A DNA stretch of 64,000 nt, taken from NCBI GenBank assembly GCA_029532415.1, contig JAQOTA010000064.1, forward strand, positions 682,001 through 746,000. Direction: 5' to 3'. The position numbers were made by a program, and so were the translations under genes. Under the pieces are notes generated by a model. The model ran no database searches. It was not told the DNA's origin and saw only the letters and a program-made list of their open reading frames with translations. This document shows, piece by piece, positions 36,838 through 49,207 of the stretch (positions within the stretch are counted from its first letter, which is position 1; each line of letters opens with the position of its first letter). This DNA is from Marasmius tenuissimus. Its lineage: Eukaryota > Basidiomycota > Agaricomycetes > Agaricales > Marasmiaceae.

Positions 36838-38286
36838 ATGGTCACAAATCGCGGGGATCTCGACTGCAAGGTAGCTTTTGAACTGGTCGAGCTGATCATT
36901 GTCAACTGCGACCGTCGCTCTCTTCTTCAATGCTCTCTAGTCTGCCGATCATGGCTACATAGCTGCCGCCCACGGCTCTTCAAAATCGTCGAAATCGACA
37001 CCTCGCTGTCGGCTCTCCGATTCACGTCATTATTGGAAGGCAAATATGCCACGATACCTCAATACATAGAGGACCTCACACTCAAACTCGATATTATACA
37101 GCGCAGGCAATTTGGTCTTGCCAAACCCATTGGTGAAGGAGAGCCTGAGAACTTGAGCTTCGAGGGGGTTATCAACCTGATTGCAATACGACTCCAGTGC
37201 AAAATTCCCTTACTGAGGAGACTGGGTGTCGTATTTAGGGGAACCAGGATGCTCCCGAGGGTGAAGATAGTTAGAGAAACGTCCTACATTTCGCGGTTTG
37301 CATCCACGTTTGGGCACATTACCGAGCTCGACCTACATCTCCCGGCGGAGGACAAGGCTGCATTAATCCAATTCACCTGCTCGTTTCCTCATCTGAAGGT
37401 TTTGAAGGCTCGTTGTGGGGTTGTTGACGACCGAGAGGGCGAAGAGGATCTGGAAGTGGTACAAAGACAGGCACCAGATTGGACCCTTCCATCGTCTTTG
37501 AAATCGTTAGACTTGAGCAGAGGACTTAGTGCTGACCTGAATACGGACGGGCTAAATCATTACTATCGATGGCTCAATCTTCAGCGTCCCCTCCGGCTCG
37601 AACAGCTCTCCATCTACAAGATAGAAATTCATGCCCGGAGCTCAGACCCCGATATACAACCATATCTGAATAAGTGTCGCGAGTTGCGCTTCTTACATCT
37701 GGGACTGGATACATGGTGCGTCGTCACAACCGGCTTGGGTAAGTCGCAATCGTTCCCGTTCAGATCCACTTGGCATGAGTTTTAACACACTTTTGCAGGC
37801 TCTGTACGGCCCTATGACCTTTCAGCATTGGAACAACTTGAGCAGCTAGTGATTACTATCCGGAACGTTGTGCAAGACGACCCCGATATAGAATTGGTAG
37901 ACTGCACCCGGATGATGCTCGCCACCTTGACGTCTCCTCGACTCCAACGAATCATATTCAACGTTTCCGGGAGCGGCTACAGAACTCTTGAAGAACAATG
38001 GGACGCCATAGACGGCCTTCTAGGATCAGACAAGTTCAAAGAAGTCATGGTGGAGCTCGTGGTTCCCTTCTCCGACTTGACAACAGGAGATGAAACCAGC
38101 GAGGAGGATTTATTAAGGGCGAAACGGATATTTTCGAGGTGTAATACGCAAGGACGAATCTCAGTGGTTCGGGCGCCATTTGTTGTGAGGACGAGAGGGT
38201 GGCACGAGGAAGGGACATCAGAGGAAGAGGATGATAGCGAAGAGATTTCTTGGGTTTGTGATCGCTTTTTCCAGACGCGATTTTAA
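36838..38286 (+). CDS. F-box protein, family 1 copy B (462 aa)
   Basis: Two exons, 36838-37738 and 37799-38286 (1389 nt), are split by a 60-nt intron (GTAAGT...TTGCAG) in phase 1. The start MVTNRGDLDCKVAFELVELI and the F-box core LLQCSLVCRSWLHSCRPRLF match copy A at 30244-31563. Leucine-rich segments follow (ITELDLHLP, LRFLHLGLDT, LEQLVITIRNVV). Unlike copy A, it carries a C-terminal extension of about 40 residues with an acidic run (EEEDDSEE). The likely role is an SCF substrate adaptor; the target is unknown. The gene lies on the far side of the Gag-only element from copy A and in the opposite orientation. Confidence 0.87.
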
Positions 38287-39624
38287 TAGGCGAGCATAAG
38301 TCGATACGCGATCAGCGGGCCACAATACAATATCCCCTGGTTGTATGATTACACGAATACACTCCAGGACTCAACTTGGAAATATACTCCATGATTGTCG
38401 TGCTCTCCCTAGAGCTAATGCATCTGATGCTGGTTACTACGGGGGGAGGAAGTATAGGTATCGCGGTGATTTCTTCAATGGTTAAGGTATGTCGTTCCCC
38501 AAAATCGGGCTATGTTCCTGGCAGACGCGTCTCGCATTATTTGTAATGCATTGAAGGGATTGTGCTAAGAGTTTATGGCTCAAACAACTTTCGATACACA
38601 AAGTCCGTTATTCGAGTCCAGGACTTCACTGCCTCAATGAGGGGCTCAAGAAAGGCTACCCAAACAATAAACTCTTTGCTTCAGTGGCTCATTCACCACC
38701 ACTCAATACTCCCCCTGTTATCCTTCTCTGTCTACACCCTGTGGTGGTTGATTTGGATGATTGTAGTGGCGTCGCTCACTCAGTTTTCTCTCAGACTGGG
38801 ATCTTATATCATTCGATTAGGGTAGGAGTGTGCTGTGTTGAGGCCATGTTGACCCGAATTATGAAGGTCATGAATTGATAGTTCCTTCGCATGCGGGATC
38901 GAGCCCAGTGAGTGGATCGAAGGGGCTAGACTCAACCCAAGCTCTTGCCGTTGGTTTTCCGGCAATACCAAGTGGTATGTCGTCGGCTTTAGAGGACTGG
39001 AAGTGAGGTCAATCAGATCATCCGGGCAGTGAAGAAGAGGCAGCTCTTATTGGCATTATGCTGTGCTGATGATGATAGCTCTACTCGTCCCTCGAGAGCT
39101 TGTCTTCCCCTGTCTTCTGCCCATAAACGAAGACTTCTTTGCTAATGCTACTTCTGCTTCCACCTTGACAATCAGGATGTTGTACTAAAGTTATGCTACT
39201 TGTTACAAAGCCGGATGTTTGCCATTCCCTCGTAACTGAATATCTACACGCTGTGATGAGTCTGACACCTTCGTTCATCAATCAAAGTTCTCCTGACCGT
39301 ATCTACGTTTGTTGTCAGGAAAGGTGGAAGTTGATTGATCAACATGTGTCTTGTCGGATGCTGTCCTCCGCTATCCAAGCTCAGCACACGGGAGGCACAC
39401 ACATTCGGAGCTCCTCGAAGTCTCACTAGAGCTTTCAGAGTCCAGACCAACTTAACAATCCGCACGGGCCATGTCAGGTAGCCTCGGATGTCAAAATATT
39501 TTTTACAAAGATGATGATTCGTGACGACTGCGTATGCGATCGTGGCTCGGTTCACTAGTATTTAGTCTCTCCAACATGCTGCTGTTTGTGAGAACTTTTC
39601 TCTGTCAATCTTGCGTACGAAACA
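38287..39624. other. Intergenic, no supported gene
   Basis: Short ORFs only, including 38562-38825 (+) with a hydrophobic middle. No family resemblance was seen. The right edge is the promoter side of the second seven-helix gene. Confidence 0.4.
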
Positions 39625-41232
39625 ATGCCTGAAGCGCTTGAACTGATCGAGCCTGCTTTGGGGCAGGAGTCATTTCCTAGGCAATCCCACCTAACCTTGT
39701 CGGGCATCATTATCGGCCCCACTGTTGTTACTGGGGTATGTAGAAATCTCTCCGTTTGATTTCCGAAGTGGTTCTGCTATCTTACTAAATTTGTTTCATA
39801 TTCAACTATAGCTTCAGTTTCTCGCATATGGTAAGCATACTCAAAGTGCGACGTACCTATTCGACCCCTCTTCACCTTCCTTATTCCTATCTCTCATGAC
39901 AGGCTTCTACGCAATGTCGTTCGCACTCTGTCTTCTCGTTCTTAAACAACGGCCTAGGACCCGCGAGCGAACCTTCCATCTCACGACAATAATTGCGTTA
40001 TTCGTTCTAGCAACTCTCGGCCTAGCTGTCAATACCGGTTTGGTTATCGTTCAAGCAGAGAGTCGTTTCTATGAGCGGGCTGGGGATGGAGTGGAGGAGC
40101 ATCAGGCAAAGGCACGGGATTTGATGGGACGTCTTCTTACAGTATTCAGGTGGGTCTCCTCGTCATGTCATGGCGCAAGTATAAGCTTATCCGGTCCCGG
40201 TTTCGAGGATTCTGTCATCTGTTTTCATCATGTTGGCGAAGTAAGTGAATGTGGCTGCTTGAGGGGATTGATTCTGATCCACCTCTATGGGAGATCAGTA
40301 CTCTTGCCGACGTTGTCCTTGTATGTTGATATCTCACAATTTGCAGCTGAAGTCAAGATGATCCAATGCCTGTTCGTTTTTTGTTCGCTAGGTGTTCAGA
40401 TGTTATGTGATATATAACTTTCGAAAGACTGTTATAGTTGTCCCTGGAATCGCCTGTCTACTGTCTAATGGTGAGCCCTTGCCTTGTACTCAGGTCACAA
40501 GGGTCACATATTCCTAACGTGCATCTCCACAAGCGGCGGGAGTCCTATCCATGACTATCACCGCCTCCGCAGGCCTTGTACCGAGTTCTTCTTTAGCAAA
40601 GTGGATCGACGAGGGGACCTACCTCGAGATTACTTTCTTCACTCTAAACGCACTGATAAATACCGCTCTCACTTTGATGGTCGGTGCGTACTCCCACCTC
40701 CTCAACTTTCACAGGGAATCAGATTCAAACGGTGAATATAGCCGGAAAGATCTGGTTGTCTTCGCACTGGTCGGATAATTATGTCTCCTCAAGTTCAAAG
40801 AAGAGGTATGCTTCAATCGCAGTGATCATGTGGGTTCTTTTTTTCTGGAGCCAGGATCCACGCTGAAAAGCCTACATCAACGGCGATCTTTTCAAGATTT
40901 CAGTCGGGATTGCTATACCCCCTCGTCCTAATCATCACGATCCCATTTATCCTGCTCCCGCCGCTGGCAGGCTGGAATCTGTCCCCACTTCTTGTTCAGT
41001 TCGCGGTGAGTTATTGTCGCTCGGGCTCTCCCCTTCGTTGCAAATGCGAGACTGACATGGTTCGTAGGGAATTTGTCCTACGTTGATGATTGCGCGGGTT
41101 GGACTGGGAGATACCCAGATGGTGAATCGGTCTGACCCGCCAGTAGGTGCCACAGTCGCCGTACCTCAGAAATCTCGTCCGGTTATCAATGTTGTTGAGC
41201 TTGAGATAGACAGAGACTCTGGCTCGTGGTGA
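39625..41232 (+). CDS. Predicted seven-helix membrane protein, paralog B (340 aa)
   Basis: Ten exons: 39625-39735, 39812-39830, 39903-40149, 40208-40240, 40299-40320, 40392-40470, 40534-40683, 40742-40829, 40897-41005, 41068-41232 (1023 nt). The 19-nt exon 2 encodes the LQFLAYG turn and the 22-nt exon 5 encodes the TLADVVL segment; both align with paralogs A and C. Helix-like stretches are FYAMSFALCLLVL, LTTIIALFVLATLGLAVNT, ILSSVFIMLANTLADVVL, TVIVVPGIACLLSNAAGVL, and GLLYPLVLIITIPFILLP. The last helix ends GICPTLMIARVGLGD, the family hallmark. The soluble tail is short and ends IDRDSGSW. Exon 4 boundaries are the least certain; the rest is well supported by phase agreement. Confidence 0.85.
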
Positions 41233-41621
41233 TCGACAGGCTTGTTCGATTCAGATTTTTACCTATGTATTTACGGTCTTACTTCTCAACCTGCAGCTCT
41301 ATCCCTTTGTCGAGACTGTTTTTATACGAGCTCATTCAATACGACGAATTCGTTTTTCGTTTTCCAGAGACGAGAAAGGCAGAGTCGAAGATTATGGTAG
41401 AAAGTAGGTGCTGGGAAGATGGTCGGGCTTAGTGAACAGTACCGTTCGATTTTTTTAATTGTAACCTTGCTACAAATACTTTGATGTGTAATACACTGAA
41501 TAGGCTTCCGAACGGGGAACCATGCTTAGTTGTAAATCACAATATAATTGTACCGAGATCGAGCGAGGCTTCACGACTCAAGCGAGTACTACCATAAATT
41601 CAGGCCGGCGTCATCATAATA
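41233..41621. other. Short intergenic stretch between convergent genes
   Basis: This is shared 3' flank of the plus-strand seven-helix gene and the minus-strand F-box-like gene. No gene is supported. Confidence 0.5.
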
Positions 41622-43048
41622 CTACATCCGCCCAACGAAACAAGAGCGCAGATTCGGAAACAGGGTATCAGATGGTGATTCCACTACCCTCGAAAGCTCT
41701 ATCGAATTGTCGTCAAACCAAACTTCCAAGTCTTCTAACTCCTGGAATTCAGAAAAGAATCTAATAGCAAATGAAACCTCCTCGTTTGTCTCGGCCTGGT
41801 ACTCTTCACCTTTACTCTCGTAGAATACAACCCGTCTCAGAACCAACCTCCGAACGTGAGCCAGAGAAAAGTACTTCATTATCGCTTGATACCTTTCCAT
41901 TGTCTGGCGTTTGATCTCGTCTGTTTCCAATGGCAGCCCGCTGACTCTTGGTCTGAACTTCAGATCCCCTACCCGGACCTCAATCTCTAGCTCTTCCAAT
42001 GCTGGTAGGTCCAACGTTTGAGCGGCCAACACCAGGTCCATTGGACATACGAACCCGATTATCATCCTCCTCACGTTCGGGACGGTAAGCCTACCGCCAT
42101 CAGGTTTGATATTAGATATCGACGTATGGGAAAGCTCGAGTGTGTTGAGCGTTTTCGTGTTCGCGAGAAGGATGCGGTGAAGCTCGGCGTAAGAAGGGGA
42201 GTTGAAGGATGGGATGTGAACAAGACGGAGAGTGTGTAGACCAGAGAGAGAGAAGAGACGCCAAGTATGTGCAACGTTGTTGATTTTAACGTGTCTCAGG
42301 AACGGGAGGGGTGTAATTGTCCTGTCGTCAGACTCGCTGGACCGGATCAGAGGAGAACAGTCGCCGCCACCCCACGGCGAAGTGGCATGTGAGTAAGTGA
42401 GACCCTCGATCGTATTGGCGGGGTTGTATGTCATGCTGAATGATTCTAATTTTGGGAGGGTGCTGTTTCTTTGGATATTGAGCTTGCCAAGACGAGTAAG
42501 TTCCACTATGTCGCGCCATGAGGAGCACTCGAGGGCCAACTTGCGACAGTTGGGGAGAGCAACCCAAACAAGGTGAGGGATTAAATCTGAGAAGGGGCCA
42601 TCTCTTAAAGGGAATCCTGATGCGACGTGTGATTCTACCAAGTGGGCGAGGTATTCTTCCCGGAGACGATGGTCGACGGCGGGATCTGATAGTATGTCCT
42701 CCGAGTCATGACCGATAGAACGAAGCAAGTTCACTGTTACGGACACTGGTCTTTCGTGAGAGTATTCGAGTGCAAGGGTCGTCATTCGAGTGAACTTGGT
42801 AAGGCTTTTGTTTCGGCGGTGGAATTCGAGTACTGGAAGGGCGATCAATATTGTGGTCCATAGAGTTGGATCACTTTGAAGACACTCGCGGAATGATTTG
42901 CAGACGAGGGCAATAGAGAAGAGAGACAGAGAGCTTTCGGCGGATGAAACGACATGTTTGAAGATGTGGAGTCGGAGCTCGGTAGGGAGTTGCAGGAAAG
43001 GGACAATTTTTACCCAACAATATCTGCCTGAGAGTCCGAGGCAGCCAT
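41622..43048 (-). CDS. F-box-like protein, family 2 copy A, with a broken 5' end
   Basis: A long minus-strand frame encodes an F-box (FLQLPTELRLHIFKHVV, then LVCKSFRECLQSDPTLW). About 400 residues of leucine-rich segments follow (LSGLHTLRLVHIPSFNSP, LHRILLANTKTLNTLELSH). It aligns along its length with the gene at 46978-48369. The expected start, MAASDSQADIVG at 43048, is homologous to MAVSRPQATIPR of that paralog, but it lies one base out of frame and meets TAA after 12 codons. The main frame has no ATG before the F-box. One base was therefore gained or lost near 43010, the true start is in an unseen upstream exon, or the base call is wrong. The role, if expressed, would be an SCF adaptor. 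Confidence 0.65.
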
Positions 43049-43073
43049 TACGAATAGCGCGGTCTATGAGCAC

Positions 43074-46000
43074 CCTTTTGAGCCAAATGTCCCTTGAGTC
43101 AGGGGCAAAAGTCTCACCACGGAGTGTAGGTAGGGGCTACATATAATGAAGATTGGAGGTGGTCAATGATCTCCGATGCGAGACAAAACTAAGTCGCGGA
43201 CGTATGGTGGCGGCAGGCTGGCACATCGGGTCGGAATGGCTAAATTCATTGTTGGATTGGATCTACTCCGCACATGTGCGAGTATTTTTGGAAAGGGGCG
43301 ATTTATAACAAGCCCAAGAATCTCCTCGTTGTATTCTCGGAAAGTAAGGTACAACTATCGTGCAGACCAGTGAGTATGAGGAGAGAGCAACTAGCATATA
43401 AACAATGAATAACTACCTGACAAAAAAGCGGCCGCAATACGAAGGTGAATGAGGGACTATCGTTGAGGGACGGAACGAGTAAAAGGACGGAAAACAAACG
43501 AAATTCAAGATACGATGCTCAGTCAACGCGGCCTCCCATCTACGATGCCTAAGGCATTCTGAAGACCTTGAATCCACTTCTCCGCCTAGTCCACCCTCCT
43601 CACGGTGTTCCTCGGCGGTGACGGCGATTGAGGATAGAGAAATCCGCTCGCAGAACTGAGATTTTGCCTCAAGCGTAGGGCAACATTCACGTTGGAACAT
43701 CCGCAACGCTGCAAGTCAATATCATCTGGGCACGTTATTCGTCCTTCTCCTCCCCTTCATGATCACCCTTCCCTTCTCGTGGTTTCACTCTCTATATCTT
43801 CCCCCCTTCTTTTCGTCAACCTCGAAACAATCTTCCTAAAGATGACCACCTAGGCCCAGAGTCAGGCTTCGGTCTCCTACCCGTCTTCTCTGCAGGTATT
43901 TGTACTTTGGACCCGACAGCAGCACCTCCGGAAGACGGAGTAAACGCCCAACCCTCCCAAAAGGCTGCAGTGACGAAATGGCCTAACCGTGGCTATCCAG
44001 ACCATACACCAATCCCGAGTACGATGTCAGCATGCTAGGCCTCTCAGCGCCGACACTCATAAACTCCCGTTCACGAATCCCGCCGCCTACTACGATCCTG
44101 CTGGATGCGAGATGGGTTATGCCGACAAGGTAGATTGATCCAACGAGTGTTTCGTTATGAATATGCCCTTGTGAACGAGGGCTGGAGGTGAAGCTGTTGC
44201 TGGTGCACCGACGGTAGTAGCGGGTTGGTAGGTGTGGATCAGGAAGGGTACAGGGCCCACGCCCGAGAGAGGACACATTCCAAGGGTCGAGCGTCTTCCA
44301 TGAGTCTTTCCAGGGCTCTCTTTCGATGACGGGAAAGATAGTCAGGATACGCGTGATTAAGTATGAGAGGGATATGTGTGAATCGGCGGCGAGAGCTGGA
44401 GTGTGCGGTTGTATGTAGTATGAACGATATGGCGGAAACGTGAGACCAACAGAAGTAGTGGGTGGTAAGCGAGGACTCATATAGCTATGGTCGAACACTC
44501 CAACGCCTTCCGCCACCGTTCAACCAGTCGGTCATCCTCCTGGATCCAGGCATCCGAGAACTTGGCTCATCAGGATAATGGTGACCAAGTCCTTCGACGA
44601 CCTTGACGATGGCGGCTGTCGGGTGATATAGCCCAGCCATTTCGCCCCTTCACTCTATATCTCCCCTTTCCTCTCCAGAATCGTCACCACTGGCCCAGTT
44701 AAACCTTCAACCACCTCCCTGGCCTGTGTTGGCAGAGTATATCGATGCTTCATCTCCAATGTAAGAGCCACTGGTCACCGTAGATAAAGGCATCCTAGGC
44801 GTCTTCTGCACCCAACACCGAGCTCGAGCTCCCTAGGAACTCTCTTCCTCTTCTCCATGATCTTCGGATATATCGCCATCACTACTTCGACTGGTACCGG
44901 TTTCCGGGACAGACCAACGCCCTTTTGGCTCCCATCCCCGCACCCATACACAACCCGCCCTCCTCGAACTCAGATTCTGACCTATTCCTCACGGAACAAC
45001 ATCTCCATCGCCCTCCCTATCCCACTTCTCTTCGCCTCTCATAGCAATTTCTACTCTCCCCTCTCCAAACAGCAGTGCAACCCAAATGTATTCGGCAAGT
45101 TCGAACCCTCTACATGCCATTAGGCAAGAATATTCGAATTCGCAAGCTGGCGTTATTGTCGAACCATCGTGGGTGTGTGGAGATGCATATAGCCATCCCC
45201 ACCAGCAGTGTGGTTTTCGGCAGCCGCAATCTTGAACGGACAGGATGTTGGGCGGCGATGGCGGCTTCTTGGATCCGCGGGATCAGGTACGGATACGGTG
45301 GGGCTTAGACTTAGTGTGCCCTCTTCGATAAATGCGGGGATGTGGGTAGATAGCGAGAACGGAAGGCGACGGTGGCATAGCGGTTACCAAGACCAATAGA
45401 GACTGCATGAATGACGGGGTATGGAGTTTAGAGCACGGTAGTGGAGATTTCGGAGGAGGGATCTTTCGGCTAGGTTGAGTTTCACAACGAACGAATCAAG
45501 CAACGAGAAAGAACGTACTTTGACCATCACCTATATCTGACATGCCCTATCGGTAACAGCTTTCTGTCGGTGCGAGCGTGTCTATGCGCCAACGCCAGTA
45601 GCCAAGACGAGAGGCAAAGCCACGAATAGTGAAAATCGTCTCCGTAAGCAGAGGCACAACAGGGATGGACGCTTGGGCTCCGTATGCTGCGTTGAGTGGC
45701 GCGGGTAACGGAGAAAATAATGGAGGAAAAGAGAGAGACGAGGTGGAGGAATTCGGCAACGGCTAATTGCAGACAAAATCGATCGAACCGGGGTGTAGTG
45801 GAAGCCTATGTATATGATGACACATAGTTGAATACTGTGACTGTTTGGGAGGGTTGGAACATGTTGTCCTAGGCCGACGTGAGGGACGTGAGGGTTATGC
45901 TGCGCTCCAACGACGACTTCTTCATTGAATTCCAAATCTCTTAGTCCATGGCTATCCTCGTCTCTTTATCTCCCAGACTAGCGGCCGTTTCCATATCAGA

Positions 46001-46977
46001 GGGCTTCACAGGGCCTAGTGGTGCAAAGCGTATAGGTTGTGTAGCTCACCCTCGGGTTATGCTGCTAACATGACAGGTACGGTCGGTCATCATGTTGGTT
46101 TCGCGCCTGGTCCGAGTGATAGATGAAGCTTGAAGAAAGGGGAGCGCTAACGGAAGCGAGCGAGCAGACGAATTCAGCTCGGATAAAACAGGATTGTGTG
46201 TTTAAAAAGATTGTTCTGGTAGTATCAAGGAAGCACACAAGCTATCAGCTCTATGAGAATGTGCTCAGTTAGAACTCGAATCAAAGCTAGAGAAGATGCT
46301 CGAACGACTTACTTTCACCCATATATACTCTCATTACGAAAAGAACGTTCACAGTTGCTGGCTGGGAACTAAAAGATATCGAAATGCTTTGAAAATACCG
46401 ATCAGGGCTAGAAACACGAGGAATGAAGGAGCTTACAGTGGAATCTGACGAGCAGAGCATTGTCCTTGTCATGGTTGGAGAGCAAGATACGATTCGCACA
46501 CGGCTCTGATGGCCCGGGACACGTGCGATCATCAAATCATTTTCCCACGAGTGTGCTCTCACTTCCACGAGGGAGTCGCTACCCTCGAGCCTCATCAGGA
46601 CCACCGTTTCGTGTCCGGAAGTTTGGCCCAATCCTATGCAAAACTCAAAACGCTTGATCTCTGTCAATCAACAATATGGTCCTGAAACGTACGCAAGATG
46701 TTTTTCCCGCCAATCCTATACCTCAGTCTAGAATTGGCTCCTTATTAGGACTTTCAATCTTGTTCGCGGACTATTATGTTTATCGCACCTGAGGACCTGA
46801 AGTTGGACTCCACAAGCCTTCAATCGTCAACTTGAGACTCGATTTCGAGTAAAAACAATCTTGTTTTGAGTCTCAAGCCGTTTCGCCTCGTGTCGGAGAA
46901 CTTCTTTTTTCGCATTAGCCCCTAAACACAGCCCAAGGAGAGCTTATACACCCTGATTCACTAGGAAGTTCATTTAA
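43074..46977. other. Long stretch without a supported complete gene
   Basis: It lies between the divergent F-box family 2 copies. A 177-codon minus-strand ORF at 43983-44516 has exon-like length but starts at GTG and resembles nothing known. 45547-45935 (-) is similar. Short CT-rich blocks occur near 43760-43830 and 44640-44700. A coding-like fragment at 46287-46667 is listed separately. Confidence 0.4.
46287..46667 (-). other. Coding-like minus-strand fragment, identity unknown
   Basis: One frame reads FEFCIGLGQTSGHETVVLMR, then LVEVRAHSWENDLMIARVPG, and ends near SSQPATVNVLFVMRVYMGE before a good donor (GTAAGTC). A possible intron (GTAAGCTCC...) lies inside. There is no ATG at the start. 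It may be two exons of a gene or of a relic. No family is recognised. Confidence 0.3.
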
Positions 46978-48369
46978 ATGGGAATCGATAGAGTCGTGGT
47001 ACTCGTCATGGCTGTCTCCCGCCCTCAAGCAACGATTCCCCGTCAGAAGCTGTCCCCTTTTCAGCGACTTCCCCCCGAGCTCCTTCTCTTGATATTCGGT
47101 CGGCTACTTTCCTGTACTTCGAGCTCCCTATCTCTCGTATCCCCAGCCCTTGCTTGCCGTACCTTCTATCAATGTCTCCAAGGCGAATCGTCGTTGTGGA
47201 CGAGGCTCCTAATCGACATCCAAGCTCTAGAATGGCATCCAAATGACAGGGAGCTCACTAAACTCCGCGAACACGTCGAAATCGCACTCAAATACTCCCA
47301 ACAACGACCTCTCTCACTCACAATTCATCTAGTTCGCTCCGGTGAGAACCCAATATGCCCCGACTCGGACAACATATCAGAGTCCCTCCTCAATGGCCCG
47401 CTATCACAACTGGTCACACATCTCTTTCAGATCGCCTTTCCTCGCTGTTGCCAGCTAACAATTGAAACCTCCTCATGGCTTGGCATGGAGCTCCTTACCA
47501 GCCTCGTCGAGGGGGTTATTGAGAACAGCAACAACAACTTACCGGGATTGAAGACTTTCACATTGACCTACAACCCTACCAACACCATCGAAGCCTTCTC
47601 CCAACCACACGCTCTCCCCCTCTGGCGAGTCGGCGGCATATCACCCCTCATCCCGACCGATAATCAACCCCAATCATCCATCTTGATTTTCCCGTCTCTC
47701 ACGCACCTCACAATTAATAACATAACACACGACTGGAGCCTCCTCCATCTATCCGGCTTACAAACCCTCCGTCTCATGAACATTCCACACCACAACTCCC
47801 CCTTATGCACCGACCTTCATCGTATCCTCCTAGCGAACGCCGAAACACTAACAATGCTCGAGTTATCCAACATCTCCATCGCCGATGTTGAGTTCGTAGG
47901 TGGGAGAATAACCCTACCGAGTGTCAAAACGATGACGATCGGATTCGCCTACCCGAAAGATCTCGTATGGGCCGCCCAAACGTTAGACTCACCAGCCCTG
48001 GAGGAGCTGATAGTCGAGGATCAAACAGCATCTGTAGGGTGGGTCTCGGAGACCGACAAACACCAAATCATGGAAGGATATCAAGAACTCATGAGATGCT
48101 TTCCCCTCGACCACGTTCGGAGGCTGACCCTGAGGGATGTTGTGTTTTACGAAGTGCGACCTGATGCGGTCGAGTCGAAGGACGGTCCGTTCGCCTTTGA
48201 ATTTGTGTTGAGATTCCGGGAGTTGGAGGTTTTGAGCCTCTGGTCCACCGACACTTCGGTTTTGAAGGTTCTGAAGACTTCCTCTGATATTGTTTTTCCC
48301 AATCTGTGTTTATACTTGGACGGGTGCCACTTCGCGGACAGGGTGGCATCATTGAAGGACTTGCTTTGA
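46978..48369 (+). CDS. F-box-like protein, family 2 copy B (453-463 aa)
   Basis: This is a single exon. Two in-frame ATGs, at 46978 and 47008, are possible; the second matches the start-homologous region of copy A and may be the conserved one. The F-box core is FQRLPPELLLLIFGRLLSC followed by SLVSPALACRTFYQCLQGES. The remainder contains leucine-rich segments (HLSGLQTLRLMNIPHHNSPL, LHRILLANAETLTMLELSN, HVRRLTLRDVVFYEV) that align with copy A at 41622. No transmembrane or enzymatic motifs are visible. The probable role is a substrate adaptor of an SCF ubiquitin ligase. Intact, unlike copy A. Confidence 0.85.
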   Translation: MGIDRVVVLVMAVSRPQATIPRQKLSPFQRLPPELLLLIFGRLLSCTSSSLSLVSPALACRTFYQCLQGESSLWTRLLIDIQALEWHPNDRELTKLREHVEIALKYSQQRPLSLTIHLVRSGENPICPDSDNISESLLNGPLSQLVTHLFQIAFPRCCQLTIETSSWLGMELLTSLVEGVIENSNNNLPGLKTFTLTYNPTNTIEAFSQPHALPLWRVGGISPLIPTDNQPQSSILIFPSLTHLTINNITHDWSLLHLSGLQTLRLMNIPHHNSPLCTDLHRILLANAETLTMLELSNISIADVEFVGGRITLPSVKTMTIGFAYPKDLVWAAQTLDSPALEELIVEDQTASVGWVSETDKHQIMEGYQELMRCFPLDHVRRLTLRDVVFYEVRPDAVESKDGPFAFEFVLRFRELEVLSLWSTDTSVLKVLKTSSDIVFPNLCLYLDGCHFADRVASLKDLL

Positions 48370-48544
48370 TAAACTAGCCTCGTCTCGGCTCATGGTACAC
48401 AATATATTCAGTAGGCTTTTTCTAGACTTGTCTAAGCCTGATCTTTGTGCTGGATCCTGTATTTCATCGTCCGAGGGACATATCTACGTTCAGCGATGTC
48501 AGTAGTAAAAGCGCAAAAACACCCTTTTCGTGATTCTTCAAAGC

Positions 48545-49207
48545 CCCGACTGTGCGAAAGTAATGTGGAATTAACTTCCATATCCCTCGACTGCATCCCA
48601 TTGCTTCATCACTGTCGATCCAACGTTTTTGACGACGAGAGAACCGACGTCAAAACCATTACCACCCCAATGTCGCTCCCCAACCTTGAGTTTCTCGAGA
48701 TTTGGGAAGGAATAGAGCACGAGCGCGTTATCAGTGCCCCTCATCTCAACCCCATCCCTTCTCACCCTCGCTGTCTCTCAACCCCGATCTACACGCTCAG
48801 GAAAAGAGAAAAGCTGCTATTAAAACATTCCTGAAAACCTTTTTCGAACAGTCCAGACTCCAACATGTTGACAAACCTCCACACCCCGATCTCGGACGCC
48901 ACAACCTCTGGTTCTCATACTACCACCGTATCATTCATGCAGCTCCTCTGAGGATACAAACACTCGTCATTCAAGAAGACCATCCCAGCGTCCATTGCTT
49001 CACATAATAACCTGGCCGGCTCATTATTCTAAGGGTAAAGAGGTACTTCCGGAGGCGATTCAAGGGTACTTACCCAATTTGACGCATATGAGGTCGGTGT
49101 CACATTGGGATCTAGATCTCTTATGCGACATTGTTGAGTCGAGAGTTCTAGATCACGAAATAAATGGCAAGGTGTATGTTCCGACTAGAAGGCTACGATT
49201 CTTGTAG
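48545..49207 (+). pseudogene. Frameshifted relic, possibly a leucine-rich C-terminus
   Basis: Three successive frames carry coding-like peptide: MSLPNLEFLEIWEGIEHERV near 48671; then AAIKTFLKTFFEQSRLQHVD and IIHAAPLRIQTLVIQED near 48820-48985; then YLPNLTHMRSVSHWDLDLLC to a stop at 49207. The LPNLEFLEI and LRIQTLVI patterns recall the repeat part of F-box/leucine-rich proteins like the upstream gene. This suggests a degenerate neighbouring copy, but introns or coincidence cannot be excluded. Confidence 0.35.

Noticed and set aside
43983..44516. 177-codon minus-strand ORF
   Set aside because: Starts only at GTG, resembles nothing recognised, and no exon partners could be found.
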